From an uncultured Collinsella sp. (GTDB lineage Bacteria; Actinomycetota; Coriobacteriia; Coriobacteriales; Coriobacteriaceae), in NCBI GenBank assembly GCA_900548495.1, contig URKT01000056.1, positions 1-13,986 on the forward strand: a stretch of 13,986 nt of DNA. The letters run 5' to 3'. Below the pieces are notes generated by a model. That model saw nothing but the letters and a program-made list of their open reading frames with translations, searched no databases and had not been told where the DNA came from. Shown here piece after piece: positions 6,188-12,728 of this stretch. The translations under genes were made by a program, and so were the position numbers. The first letter of the stretch is position 1. Every line of letters begins with the position of its first letter.

Positions 6188-7069
6188 ATGGAGTTTGTTC
6201 TTGATAACGGCTCTGTCCGCATTGCGTTGAGCACGGCTGGCGGATCGTTCACTTCTATTACGGCCAACGGCCGTGAGTACCTGTGGCAGGGTGACCCGGC
6301 GGTCTGGTCGGGCCAGGCACCCATTTGTTTCCCGATCTGCGGCGGCCTTCGTGACGGTCGCGCAATGACCATGGGCGGCCGCGAGGTCAAGCTTGCCCGT
6401 CACGGCTTTGCGCGCAAACAGGAGTGGAAGCTCGATGAGCAGGGCGACAACATGGTTGCGCTGAGCCTAAGCTCTGCCGACCATGCCGAGTTGCTCGAGC
6501 AGTACCCGTATCCGTTTAAGATCGTTGCTCGTTACACGATCGATGCGGAAAAGGTGGCCGTGTCGTACGAGGTGACCAATGAGGGCACCGAGGACATGCC
6601 GTTCTTTGTGGGCGGTCACCCTGGCTTTAAGTGCCCGCTTGATGAGGGCGAGTCCTATGACGACTACGAGCTCCGTTTTGAGCAGCGCGAGGCTGCCGAG
6701 CTCTGTACTGCCGTTCCCTCGACGGGCCTGATTGATGTTGAGCATCGCAGCAAGAACCCCATGATCGGCCAGAACCTGCCGCTTACCCACGAACTCTTCG
6801 ACTTCGCGGAGACCATCTTTGACGTGCTCGAGAGCCGCGTGGTTACGTTGACCAAGAAAACCGAGGACAAGGGCGTGCGCCTGACGTTCCCCGATATGCC
6901 GTACCTGATTGTGTGGAGCAAGCCCGAGGGCGACTTTGTGGCTGTTGAACCGTGGGGTGGTCTGTCCACCTGCTCCGACGAGGACGATATTCTGGAGCAC
7001 AAGCGTGGCTGCCTGGTGGCCAAGCCGGGAGAGACCGTCACTTGCGGCTTTGAGATCGAGATCCTTTAA
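6188..7069 (+). CDS. lacX: Aldose 1-epimerase family protein, LacX type
   Basis: Likely a mutarotase that interconverts anomers of a hexose or hexose phosphate in galactose catabolism; the exact substrate of LacX proteins is not settled. The 293 residues match the family's beta-sandwich. Visible landmarks are REYLWQGDPAVW (29-40), ARHGFAR with His72 (70-76), GGHPGFKCPL with His144 (142-151), and WSKPEGDFVAVEPWGG (243-258), whose Glu254 fits the catalytic base. The start chosen is ATG at 6188 because AAGGAG (6173-6178) lies 9 nt before it. An in-frame GTG at 6170 would place that Shine-Dalgarno inside the gene. It is the first gene of a probable lacX-lacC operon, 56 bp before lacC. Confidence 0.88.
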   Translation: MEFVLDNGSVRIALSTAGGSFTSITANGREYLWQGDPAVWSGQAPICFPICGGLRDGRAMTMGGREVKLARHGFARKQEWKLDEQGDNMVALSLSSADHAELLEQYPYPFKIVARYTIDAEKVAVSYEVTNEGTEDMPFFVGGHPGFKCPLDEGESYDDYELRFEQREAAELCTAVPSTGLIDVEHRSKNPMIGQNLPLTHELFDFAETIFDVLESRVVTLTKKTEDKGVRLTFPDMPYLIVWSKPEGDFVAVEPWGGLSTCSDEDDILEHKRGCLVAKPGETVTCGFEIEIL

Positions 7070-7125
7070 CGAGTTATCGTATGTTTGGGGCCGCGCGTGC
7101 CGTGCCCCGGAAACAGGAGTTCAAT

Positions 7126-8061
7126 ATGATTCTGACCGTTACCATGAATCCGTCGATTGATACGCGCTATCAGCTCGACAAGCTGATCATCGACGATGTT
7201 AACCGTGTGACGCCCGAAAAGACCGCTGGCGGTAAGGGCCTCAACGTGAGCCGCGTGCTGCTGCAGTTGGGCGACGATGTGCTCGCGACCGGTCTGCTCG
7301 GCGGCCACATGGGTGCCTATATGGCCGAGCTTATGGATGCCGACGGCGTCAAGAACGACTTTGTGCCCATCGCCGGTGAGACGCGCATTTGCCTGAATAT
7401 TCTGCACGAGGGCAATCAGACCGAGCTGCTGGAGAGCGGTCCGCAGATCGCCCCGGCCGAGCTCGAGGCCTTTACGGCCAAGTTCGCCGAGCTTGCAGCG
7501 AAGGCGGACGTTGTGACGCTTTCGGGCTCGCTGCCGCGTGGCGTCGATGCCGGCTACTATGCCGAGCTCGTCAAGATCGCCGAGGAGGCGGGCGCCAAGG
7601 TGCTGCTCGACACCTCGGGTGCATCGCTGGAGGCCGCGCTGGAGTCCGACGCTAAGCCCGAGCTCGTAAAGCCCAATCTGACCGAGATTAACGGCCTGCT
7701 GGGTACGTCCTTTACGACCGATGATGTCGATGCCCTGCGCGAGGCGCTCGCCGCCGATGACCGCTTTGCCGGTATTCCCTGGGTTGTCGTTTCGATGGGC
7801 GCTGCCGGTTCGGTTGGCTTCCATGAGGGTCGCGCGTTCCGCGCCAAGACGCCCGCGATTGCGGCTGTGAACGCGACGGGTTCCGGCGACTCGACCATCG
7901 CCGGCTTTGCGCATGCCATTGCTGCCGGCGCCGACGACGTCACGGTGCTCAAGACCGCCAATACCTGCGGCAAGCTCAACGCCATGGATCCCAAGACCGG
8001 CCACCTGGTCATGGACCGCTGGGACGAGGTCTACAACAGCGTTGTCGTGACTGAACTGTAG
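7126..8061 (+). CDS. lacC: Tagatose-6-phosphate kinase (PfkB family)
   Basis: ATP-dependent phosphorylation of tagatose 6-phosphate to tagatose 1,6-bisphosphate, the step after LacAB. The 311 residues fit the LacC/1-phosphofructokinase branch. Landmarks are TMNPSID at the N-terminus, GGKGLNVSRVL (35-45) for sugar phosphate, VTLSGSLPRG (130-139), KPN (182-184), and NATGSGDSTIAGF (249-261) with Asp255 as catalytic base. The start is ATG at 7126, preceded by AGGAG at 7115-7119. The frame is open 45 bases further up to 7081, but that extension has no Shine-Dalgarno and does not look like the family. 1-Phosphofructokinase activity cannot be excluded by sequence, but LacAB and LacX next door favour tagatose. 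The aldolase LacD is not in the window. Confidence 0.88.
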   Translation: MILTVTMNPSIDTRYQLDKLIIDDVNRVTPEKTAGGKGLNVSRVLLQLGDDVLATGLLGGHMGAYMAELMDADGVKNDFVPIAGETRICLNILHEGNQTELLESGPQIAPAELEAFTAKFAELAAKADVVTLSGSLPRGVDAGYYAELVKIAEEAGAKVLLDTSGASLEAALESDAKPELVKPNLTEINGLLGTSFTTDDVDALREALAADDRFAGIPWVVVSMGAAGSVGFHEGRAFRAKTPAIAAVNATGSGDSTIAGFAHAIAAGADDVTVLKTANTCGKLNAMDPKTGHLVMDRWDEVYNSVVVTEL

Positions 8062-8062
8062 G

Positions 8063-8090
8063 GTTACGCGGTTTTACCAAACCGCGTAAC
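8063..8090 (+). terminator. Hairpin directly after lacC
   Basis: Perfect 12-bp stem GTTACGCGGTTT/AAACCGCGTAAC (8063-8074 with 8079-8090) with loop TACC, starting 2 bases after the lacC stop. There is no T tract, so it may protect the mRNA 3' end or act as a weak terminator rather than a canonical one. Confidence 0.55.
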
Positions 8091-8103
8091 GGCGCGACGC
8101 TGC

Positions 8104-8201
8104 AAACGCCCCTAAGCGGCAATCTGACGTTCAATCGTCGGGCATGACCAAAAGGTCAATGCCCTCCTCTTTCACGTCACCTTGCTCGCTTAGGGGCGTT
8201 T
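8104..8201. other. 98-nt long imperfect hairpin, possible structured RNA or miniature inverted-repeat element
   Basis: The whole stretch folds back on itself. There are 15 perfect pairs (8104-8118 with 8187-8201), one bulged base (8186), 4 pairs (8119-8122 with 8182-8185), and a 2x2 mismatch. Then come 6 pairs (8125-8130 with 8174-8179), a loosely paired 9x9 region, 10 pairs with one bulge (8140-8149 with 8154-8164), and an AAAA loop. The sequence CGCTG flanks it on both sides (8098-8102, 8203-8207). The right arm ends in GGGGCGTTTTCG, so it could also end lacC transcripts. No reading frame is credible. Confidence 0.6.
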
Positions 8202-8242
8202 TCGCTGTCGTTGCCAAGACACCGGCGTTGCCTTGGTCGCAA

Positions 8243-8313
8243 GTAGTCATTGGGGACGCTCTTTAATGACTAGTCGTTTAAGAACGCCCCTTAAGAATGA
8301 CCCCAATGACTAC
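8243..8313. repeat. Nested palindromic (REP/BIME-like) element
   Basis: Outer arms GTAGTCATTGGGG (8243-8255) and CCCCAATGACTAC (8301-8313) are perfectly complementary. Inside is a second palindrome centred on GACTAGTC, with arms 8257-8271 and 8272-8286 matching except at three positions. A solo copy of the outer arm lies at 3507-3520. Confidence 0.7.
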
Positions 8314-8317
8314 ACTC

Positions 8318-8358
8318 AAAAACGGCGCCCGTCGGCGATGTTGCCGGCGGGCGCCGTT
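8318..8358 (-). terminator. Terminator of galK-galT
   Basis: A 16-bp stem with one G-T pair joins 8321-8336 to 8343-8358 (core ACGGCGCCCG). The loop is GATGTT. Read on the minus strand it is followed by five T (8322-8318). It lies about 45 bases past the galT stop. Confidence 0.88.
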
Positions 8359-8404
8359 GTCTTGAAGACGAAATGATCTGTTTTCCTCCGTCCCCAAGGG
8401 ACCA

Positions 8405-10033
8405 TTACAGTGAGTCGATAAAGCGCTGCTGGGCGGCGCGGCCGGCTTCGTCCCACTTAAAGACGCCGGCGTTGTCGAGCACGTGGCCAAACACCACGCC
8501 GACCTCCTCGTGCAGGATGTCGATGGCGTTTTCGGCCGTAAGCTCGTCGGCGCGGCGGGCAAAGACGTCCTCGGCCCATGCGGCGTGGCTACGGCATAGA
8601 TCATCGCCCTCGAGCGCACCGGCAAGGTCGTAGCTGGCATCGGCCTTGGCCGCTAGCAAGTGCTCGCGGACAGCGCCGAGCTCGGGAACCAGGCGCGGCG
8701 GAAGAATGGCCAGGCCCATGACCTCGATCAGGCCGATGTTCTCCTTCTTAATATGGTGGTACTCGGCATGCGGGTGGAAAACGCCCAGCGGATGCTCGCC
8801 GGTCGTGATGTTGCAGCGAAGCGCCAGGTAGGCCTCGTAGATCTCGCCGCCGGCGTTGCCGCGGGAGTCGACGCGGCGGATGACGGGCGTCACGGTGTTG
8901 TGCGCTACGCCGTCGGCTGTGTGCGCGATGACGCCCACCGACTCATCGGTCCACTCGCGCCAAGCGAGGATGATCTTCTCGGCGGCGTCGAGCAGCTGGG
9001 CGCGGTCGTGCGAGCGCAGTCGCAGCACCGAAAGCGGCCACTGCAACACGGTACCGCTGACTTGGTCAAAGCCAGGCACGCTAAACTGCGAGACCTCGGT
9101 GGCATGCATCATTGGGAACTCGTGCGCGCCGCCCTGGAAGTGGTCGTGCGACAGAATCGAGCCGCCTACGATGGGCAGGTCGGCGTTGGAGCCAATAAAG
9201 TAGTGCGGGAACAGGTCGACAAAGTCGAGCAGGCAGGTCAGCCCCTTGCGGTCGACGTGCATCGGACGATGCTCAGAGCTCATGGCAATGCAGTGCTCGT
9301 TAAAGTACGCATACGGGCTGTACTGGAAGCCCCAGCGCTCGCCGTTGAGCTGAATGGGGATAACGCGCAGATTCTGGCGGGCGGGGTGAGCGCCGCCGTC
9401 GGCTGCGGCAGAGCGTCCGGGATAGCCCTCGTTTTCGATGCAGAGCTGGCAGGCGGGATACTTATCTCCCGTGTTCTTTGCAACGCCGGCCGCGGCAATG
9501 TCACGCGGGTCCTTCTCGGGCTTCGACAGGTTGATAGTGATCTCGAGGTCGCCCCAGTTGGTGGAGGTGCTCCATTTGATGTTGCGCGCGATGGCGGCGC
9601 GGCGCACGTAGCCGGCGTCGCAGCACAGGCCGTAGAACCAGTCGGTCGCGGCGCGGGGCTCGTCGACGCCCATGCGGCCGTTGAATTCCTCGTTTACAAT
9701 CGAAGGCCTCGGCATCAGCACGCCCATGATGCGCATGGCGATGCGGTCGCGGCCCGATGCCGTGTCCTCGGCGGCACCGTTGGCGACGGCGGCCTCGGAA
9801 AGCGCGGCAAGCGTGCCCTCCAGGTCAAAATCGGGGAGCGTATCGGGGTGCAAGAGCGAGAGCTTCTCGTTCTGCAACGCCCAGGTCATGTCGAGCGCGG
9901 GGCCCGTGGCGCCGATGCACTCCAGAATGGTGTTGTAGGCCCAGATACGGTCGTCCTGTCCGATCATCGATCGGTGGATAGCATACTCAGTCAGGCCCTG
10001 CGCAGCCTCGCGCACATCAGTCATTACAGCCAT
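8405..10033 (-). CDS. galT: UDP-glucose--hexose-1-phosphate uridylyltransferase, class II GalT
   Basis: Leloir-pathway enzyme that exchanges UMP between UDP-glucose and galactose 1-phosphate in the cytoplasm. At 542 residues it has the length of the Gram-positive class II GalT family, much longer than the roughly 350-residue E. coli type. Landmarks are GVLMPRPSIVNEEF (104-117), a CxxC at 195-198, WGFQYSPYAYFNEHCI (234-249), SEHRPMHV (253-260), and SHDHFQGG (295-302), whose histidines fit the uridylylation site. The chosen start is ATG at 10033, 10 bases inside the end of galK, preceded at 10 nt by AAGGGGG. An ATG at 10024, overlapping the galK stop as TAATG, would remove three residues. Either way the two genes are translationally coupled. 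Confidence 0.94.
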   Translation of the reverse strand: MAVMTDVREAAQGLTEYAIHRSMIGQDDRIWAYNTILECIGATGPALDMTWALQNEKLSLLHPDTLPDFDLEGTLAALSEAAVANGAAEDTASGRDRIAMRIMGVLMPRPSIVNEEFNGRMGVDEPRAATDWFYGLCCDAGYVRRAAIARNIKWSTSTNWGDLEITINLSKPEKDPRDIAAAGVAKNTGDKYPACQLCIENEGYPGRSAAADGGAHPARQNLRVIPIQLNGERWGFQYSPYAYFNEHCIAMSSEHRPMHVDRKGLTCLLDFVDLFPHYFIGSNADLPIVGGSILSHDHFQGGAHEFPMMHATEVSQFSVPGFDQVSGTVLQWPLSVLRLRSHDRAQLLDAAEKIILAWREWTDESVGVIAHTADGVAHNTVTPVIRRVDSRGNAGGEIYEAYLALRCNITTGEHPLGVFHPHAEYHHIKKENIGLIEVMGLAILPPRLVPELGAVREHLLAAKADASYDLAGALEGDDLCRSHAAWAEDVFARRADELTAENAIDILHEEVGVVFGHVLDNAGVFKWDEAGRAAQQRFIDSL

Positions 10034-11229
10034 GCCGCGTAAGCCCCCTTGTCAGAGATAGCGTAATGACGGGCAGAGCCCTCGCCCAGCCAGCCGTTCA
10101 TCTTGGCGATGAAGGTGTCGACCAGGTCGAGCGGCACGAAGGCCTGGATGGTGCCACCAAAGCCGCCACCGTGGATACGGACGGCGCCTCGGCCGTCGAG
10201 GACATGCTCGGCCAGTGCCAAGGCGTACATGGAAGGCTGCTCGGAGCCCAGCTTGGCAACGACATTCTGCAGGTACATGGCAGAGCTGGCGCCGGACTCG
10301 CGCGTCAGGACCAGGAACTGGTCGATGTCGCCGGCGTTCAGGGCAGCCCAGCGCTTGTCGACTAGGCCGTTTTCGTACCAGTAGTGAACGGCGCGCAGGC
10401 AGGCACGGTCGCCCAGCTTGGCGCGCAGCTCGGGGAGTTTGGCGTCAAAGTCCGCCACGTTTACCTCGCACAGACGCGCCTTGCCAAACTCGGCGGCGAC
10501 GTCCTGCATCTCGCGCGGAACGGCGGCGTAGTCGTCGGTAGCTGCCACATGGTCGGCACCGACCTTAACGAGCACGAGTGCATAGCCGTGATCCTCAAAG
10601 TTGAGTTCGAGCTTCTGGGTCTTGGGCTGGGCCTGATCCTCAAAGTCCATGTAGGCGAGTCCGCCCAAGCAAACGGCGGCCTGGTCCATCAGACCGCAGG
10701 GCTTGCCGTAGTAGTTGTTCTCGGTGCGCTGGCTCATCTGGGCGAGCGTGACGGGCTCAATGGCGGGCGCGCCCCAGAGCGTCTCCATGGCACGACCGTA
10801 CGCGGCTTCGACGGCGGCAGAGCTGGAAAGGCCGCCGCCCGAGGGGACGGAGCAGGTAAAGGCAAAGTCGAAGCCTTTGGGCTCAACGCCAAGGGCTGCG
10901 ACCTCGTGGGCCATACCGCGCACGAGGCTTGCGGACGTGCCCTTCTCGGACTCCTGAACGTCTAGCGTGTCGAGCGCGATCTCAAACGTGGGATAGCCCT
11001 CGTCGGCAACGCGAACCTTGTTGGAATCGGTTGCCACGGCGATGCCGTCGACGGCGACATCGAGCGAGCCGGCGATAACGTGGCCACCCTCGTGGTCGGT
11101 GTGGTTGCCGCTGATCTCGGAACGGCCGGGCGCGTGCACGTAGAGCACCTGGCGGTCGCCGATGGGGCCAAACTCCTCCTCGAACAGCTTGGTGAGCGTG
11201 GCGAATGTCTTTTCGTCGGGGGTGGTCAT
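10024..11229 (-). CDS. galK: Galactokinase (GHMP family)
   Basis: Phosphorylates galactose to galactose 1-phosphate with ATP. The 401 residues are typical. Landmarks are APGRSEISGNHTDHEGGHV (33-51, galactose-binding signature), CSVPSGGGLSSSAAV (126-140, GHMP phosphate loop), GLMDQ with Asp182 as catalytic base (179-183), and RIHGGGFGGTIQAFV near the C-terminus. The signature reads GNHTDH where classical galactokinases have GEHTDY, so the Glu that contacts the sugar O6 is Asn42. The start is ATG at 11229 with AAAGGA 5 nt upstream. The open frame extends to 11316, but that extension would run through the operator and promoter and has no ribosome site. It is first in the galK-galT operon, divergent from a LacI regulator. 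Confidence 0.92.
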   Translation of the reverse strand: MTTPDEKTFATLTKLFEEEFGPIGDRQVLYVHAPGRSEISGNHTDHEGGHVIAGSLDVAVDGIAVATDSNKVRVADEGYPTFEIALDTLDVQESEKGTSASLVRGMAHEVAALGVEPKGFDFAFTCSVPSGGGLSSSAAVEAAYGRAMETLWGAPAIEPVTLAQMSQRTENNYYGKPCGLMDQAAVCLGGLAYMDFEDQAQPKTQKLELNFEDHGYALVLVKVGADHVAATDDYAAVPREMQDVAAEFGKARLCEVNVADFDAKLPELRAKLGDRACLRAVHYWYENGLVDKRWAALNAGDIDQFLVLTRESGASSAMYLQNVVAKLGSEQPSMYALALAEHVLDGRGAVRIHGGGFGGTIQAFVPLDLVDTFIAKMNGWLGEGSARHYAISDKGAYAAWL

Positions 11230-11269
11230 GGGAGTCCTTTCCTTGGCGCGCACGGGTGGGTTTTGCGTC

Positions 11270-11287
11270 GTTATGAGTACGTTAACA
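11270..11287. promoter_or_regulatory. gal operator 1
   Basis: GTTATGAGTACGTTAACA, with core TGAGTACGTTAACA at 11274-11287. It is a perfect 18-bp inverted copy of 11338-11355. It lies downstream of the galK promoter candidate, in the leader about 20-35 bases past the start. Central CpG at 11280/11281. Confidence 0.8.
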
Positions 11288-11314
11288 ACTTGAAGCGGCA
11301 TGAACCAAGTGTTC

Positions 11315-11343
11315 ACAATACCGCACGTTACGGGCTATGTTAA
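11315..11343 (-). promoter_or_regulatory. Candidate galK promoter
   Basis: On the minus strand, TTAACA (11343-11338; 5/6 to TTGACA) is followed after exactly 17 bp by TATTGT (11320-11315; 4/6). The -35 is part of operator 2. Transcription would start near 11308, leaving a leader of about 79 nt that contains operator 1. Confidence 0.55.
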
Positions 11344-11355
11344 CGTACTCATAAC
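11338..11355. promoter_or_regulatory. gal operator 2, overlapping galK -35
   Basis: TGTTAACGTACTCATAAC is the exact reverse complement of operator 1 over 18 bp. The central CpG lies 64 bp from that of operator 1, close to six helical turns, so a loop could enclose the galK promoter. Confidence 0.8.
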
Positions 11356-11428
11356 ACATCGCTTGTCACTTTTTGAGAATCTGGTAATCGGTAGAAATTC
11401 AGCCGTGAACGGTACTGCCGTATGGACT

Positions 11429-11434
11429 TATAAA
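11429..11434 (+). promoter_or_regulatory. Candidate -10 of lacI-2
   Basis: TATAAA lies 28 bases before operator 3. No good -35 is visible 16-18 bp upstream (TGAACG at 11406). If it is real, transcription starts near 11441 and operator 3 lies just downstream as an autorepression site. Confidence 0.3.
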
Positions 11435-11460
11435 GCAGAAGAGATGCAGATAGAAAAAGT

Positions 11461-11474
11461 AGAGTACGTTAACA
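11461..11474. promoter_or_regulatory. gal operator 3, before lacI-2
   Basis: GAGTACGTTAACA (11462-11474) is identical to operators 1 and 2 over 13 bp. Its central CpG is 123 bp from operator 2 and 187 bp from operator 1. It lies about 94 bases upstream of the lacI-2 start. Together the three sites account for most of the order in the 338-base gap 11230-11567, which holds no gene. Confidence 0.75.
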
Positions 11475-11567
11475 TGCGTCCGACGATAGCGGGCCTCGGC
11501 GCGGGATGTATTTCTGCCCGGGCCGGCATTCACGCTATTCAGATCTCGCAAGGGTGAAGGTGATCCT

Positions 11568-12599
11568 GTGGCAAGGCGCCCGTCCAACGATACCAGTTCG
11601 CGTCCGGTCTCCATGGCCGACGTCGCCCGCGCTGCCGGCGTTTCGCAGCAGACGGTTTCGCGCGTCGCCAACGGCTTGCCTAACGTTAACGAGCAGACGC
11701 GCCAGCGCGTACAGGCCGCTATGCAAAAGCTCGGCTTTCGTCCGAGTTATGCCGGTCGCTCGCTGCGCGACGGCCGTTATCATTCGGTCGGCCTGTGCGT
11801 CAACGATGTCACCAAGTTCGGCAACCTCTCAATGATCGACGGCATCGCCAGCGCTGCTCGCGAGCATAATTGCGCCATCACGCTGGTCGAGATGTCCAAG
11901 ACCGAGGAGTTTTCGCTTGCCGAGGCCACGCGTCGTATGGCCGCATTGCCGGTGGACGGCATCATTATCGGCATGAGCCGTATGGCGCCCGATTTTGAGA
12001 CGTTTGATCCACTGCCGGGCATTGGCACGGTCATCGTTACCATGTACGCGCACCCGCGGGTGACCACGGTAGACTCCGATCATTACGGCTGCTCGCTCTT
12101 GCTTATGAATCACCTGTTTGAGCTGGGGCATGAGCAAATTCGCTATATTGGCGGCCCGTCGTTCTCGGTCGACGAGCAATTTCGTCGAGCCGGTTGGCAG
12201 GATGCGCTCGAGCGTAGGCACATTAAGCCGCAGACGCCGCTCGAGGGCGACTGGTCTGCCAACAGCGGTTACGAGGCCGGCAGATATCTGGCCGAGCACG
12301 ACCGCACCATGACGGCGATTTACGCGGCAAACGACCAGATGGCAAACGGCGCAATTGCAGCGCTGCGCGATAGTGGCTTGCGCGTGCCCGAGGACGTGAG
12401 CGTGGTGGGCGTCGATGATTCGCTCGATGATTTTGTGGCACACAACGAGCTCACGACCGTGCGATTTGATCTACATCAGCGCGGACGCGAGGTATTCGAG
12501 CATGCGGTTCCCGAGGCGGGTACGGCGGGCAAAACCGTTGCCATTCGTATTCCCGGCCAGCTCATTATTCGACATAGCACGGCGATACCGCGCGCATAG
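11568..12599 (+). CDS. LacI-family transcriptional regulator 2 (probable galKT regulator)
   Basis: 343 residues: helix-turn-helix at about 16-36 (MADVARAAGVSQQTVSRVAN), hinge helix near AGRSL (62-66), then the sugar-binding effector domain ending with DVSVVGVDDSLDDFV. The start is GTG at 11568, preceded by AAGG at 11557-11560 with a 7-nt gap. It is divergent from galK across three operator copies, so it very likely controls galKT and itself. It is paralogous to the regulator at 1797, with long shared blocks (ALPVDG, RM..DF.TF.PLPG, TVD.D...CS). Recognition helices differ (SQQTVSRVA versus SEQTVSRTV), in keeping with operators that share one half-site, ACGTTAACA, and differ in the other. Effector unknown; galactose or a galactose phosphate is a guess. 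An AACGTTAAC string at 11682-11690 lies within the gene. Confidence 0.9.
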   Translation: MARRPSNDTSSRPVSMADVARAAGVSQQTVSRVANGLPNVNEQTRQRVQAAMQKLGFRPSYAGRSLRDGRYHSVGLCVNDVTKFGNLSMIDGIASAAREHNCAITLVEMSKTEEFSLAEATRRMAALPVDGIIIGMSRMAPDFETFDPLPGIGTVIVTMYAHPRVTTVDSDHYGCSLLLMNHLFELGHEQIRYIGGPSFSVDEQFRRAGWQDALERRHIKPQTPLEGDWSANSGYEAGRYLAEHDRTMTAIYAANDQMANGAIAALRDSGLRVPEDVSVVGVDDSLDDFVAHNELTTVRFDLHQRGREVFEHAVPEAGTAGKTVAIRIPGQLIIRHSTAIPRA

Positions 12600-12653
12600 T
12601 TTGCGCAGGTAAACGGCGATTTATCGTATTTCAATAACAATCGGTATGGATGC

Positions 12654-12680
12654 CGGCAGATAACAGCTGGGATACTGCCG
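12654..12680. promoter_or_regulatory. Dyad in the -35 region of fprA
   Basis: CGGCAG (12654-12659) and CTGCCG (12675-12680) flank a central CAGCTG, with a one-base offset between the arms. It ends 2 bases before the extended -10 of fprA, where a regulator would control access. It could instead be a weak terminator of lacI-2, though no T tract follows at once. Confidence 0.4.
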
Positions 12681-12682
12681 AG

Positions 12683-12691
12683 TGTTATGAT
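12683..12691 (+). promoter_or_regulatory. Extended -10 promoter of fprA
   Basis: TGTTATGAT is an extended -10 (TGn plus TATGAT, 5/6 to TATAAT). No -35 is recognisable, which is tolerable for extended -10 promoters. Transcription from near 12698 gives a leader of about 31 nt with AGGAGG. Confidence 0.5.
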
Positions 12692-12728
12692 AGACGGGTT
12701 CTTTTGTCTATCTAGGAGGCTTTGCCTG

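Noticed and set aside
7081..7125. N-terminal extension of lacC
   Set aside because: The AGGAG just before 7126 and the MxLTVTMNP-type family start favour 7126.
8660..10042. A 460-codon open frame on the plus strand opposite galT
   Set aside because: It is fully antisense to a well-supported GalT with clear motifs. Its composition (Gly/Val/Asp/Arg rich) is the usual mirror of GC-rich codons, and no ribosome site was found.
11230..11316. N-terminal extension of galK by 29 residues
   Set aside because: The extension would translate across the operator and promoter, and the good ribosome site and family-like N-terminus belong to 11229.
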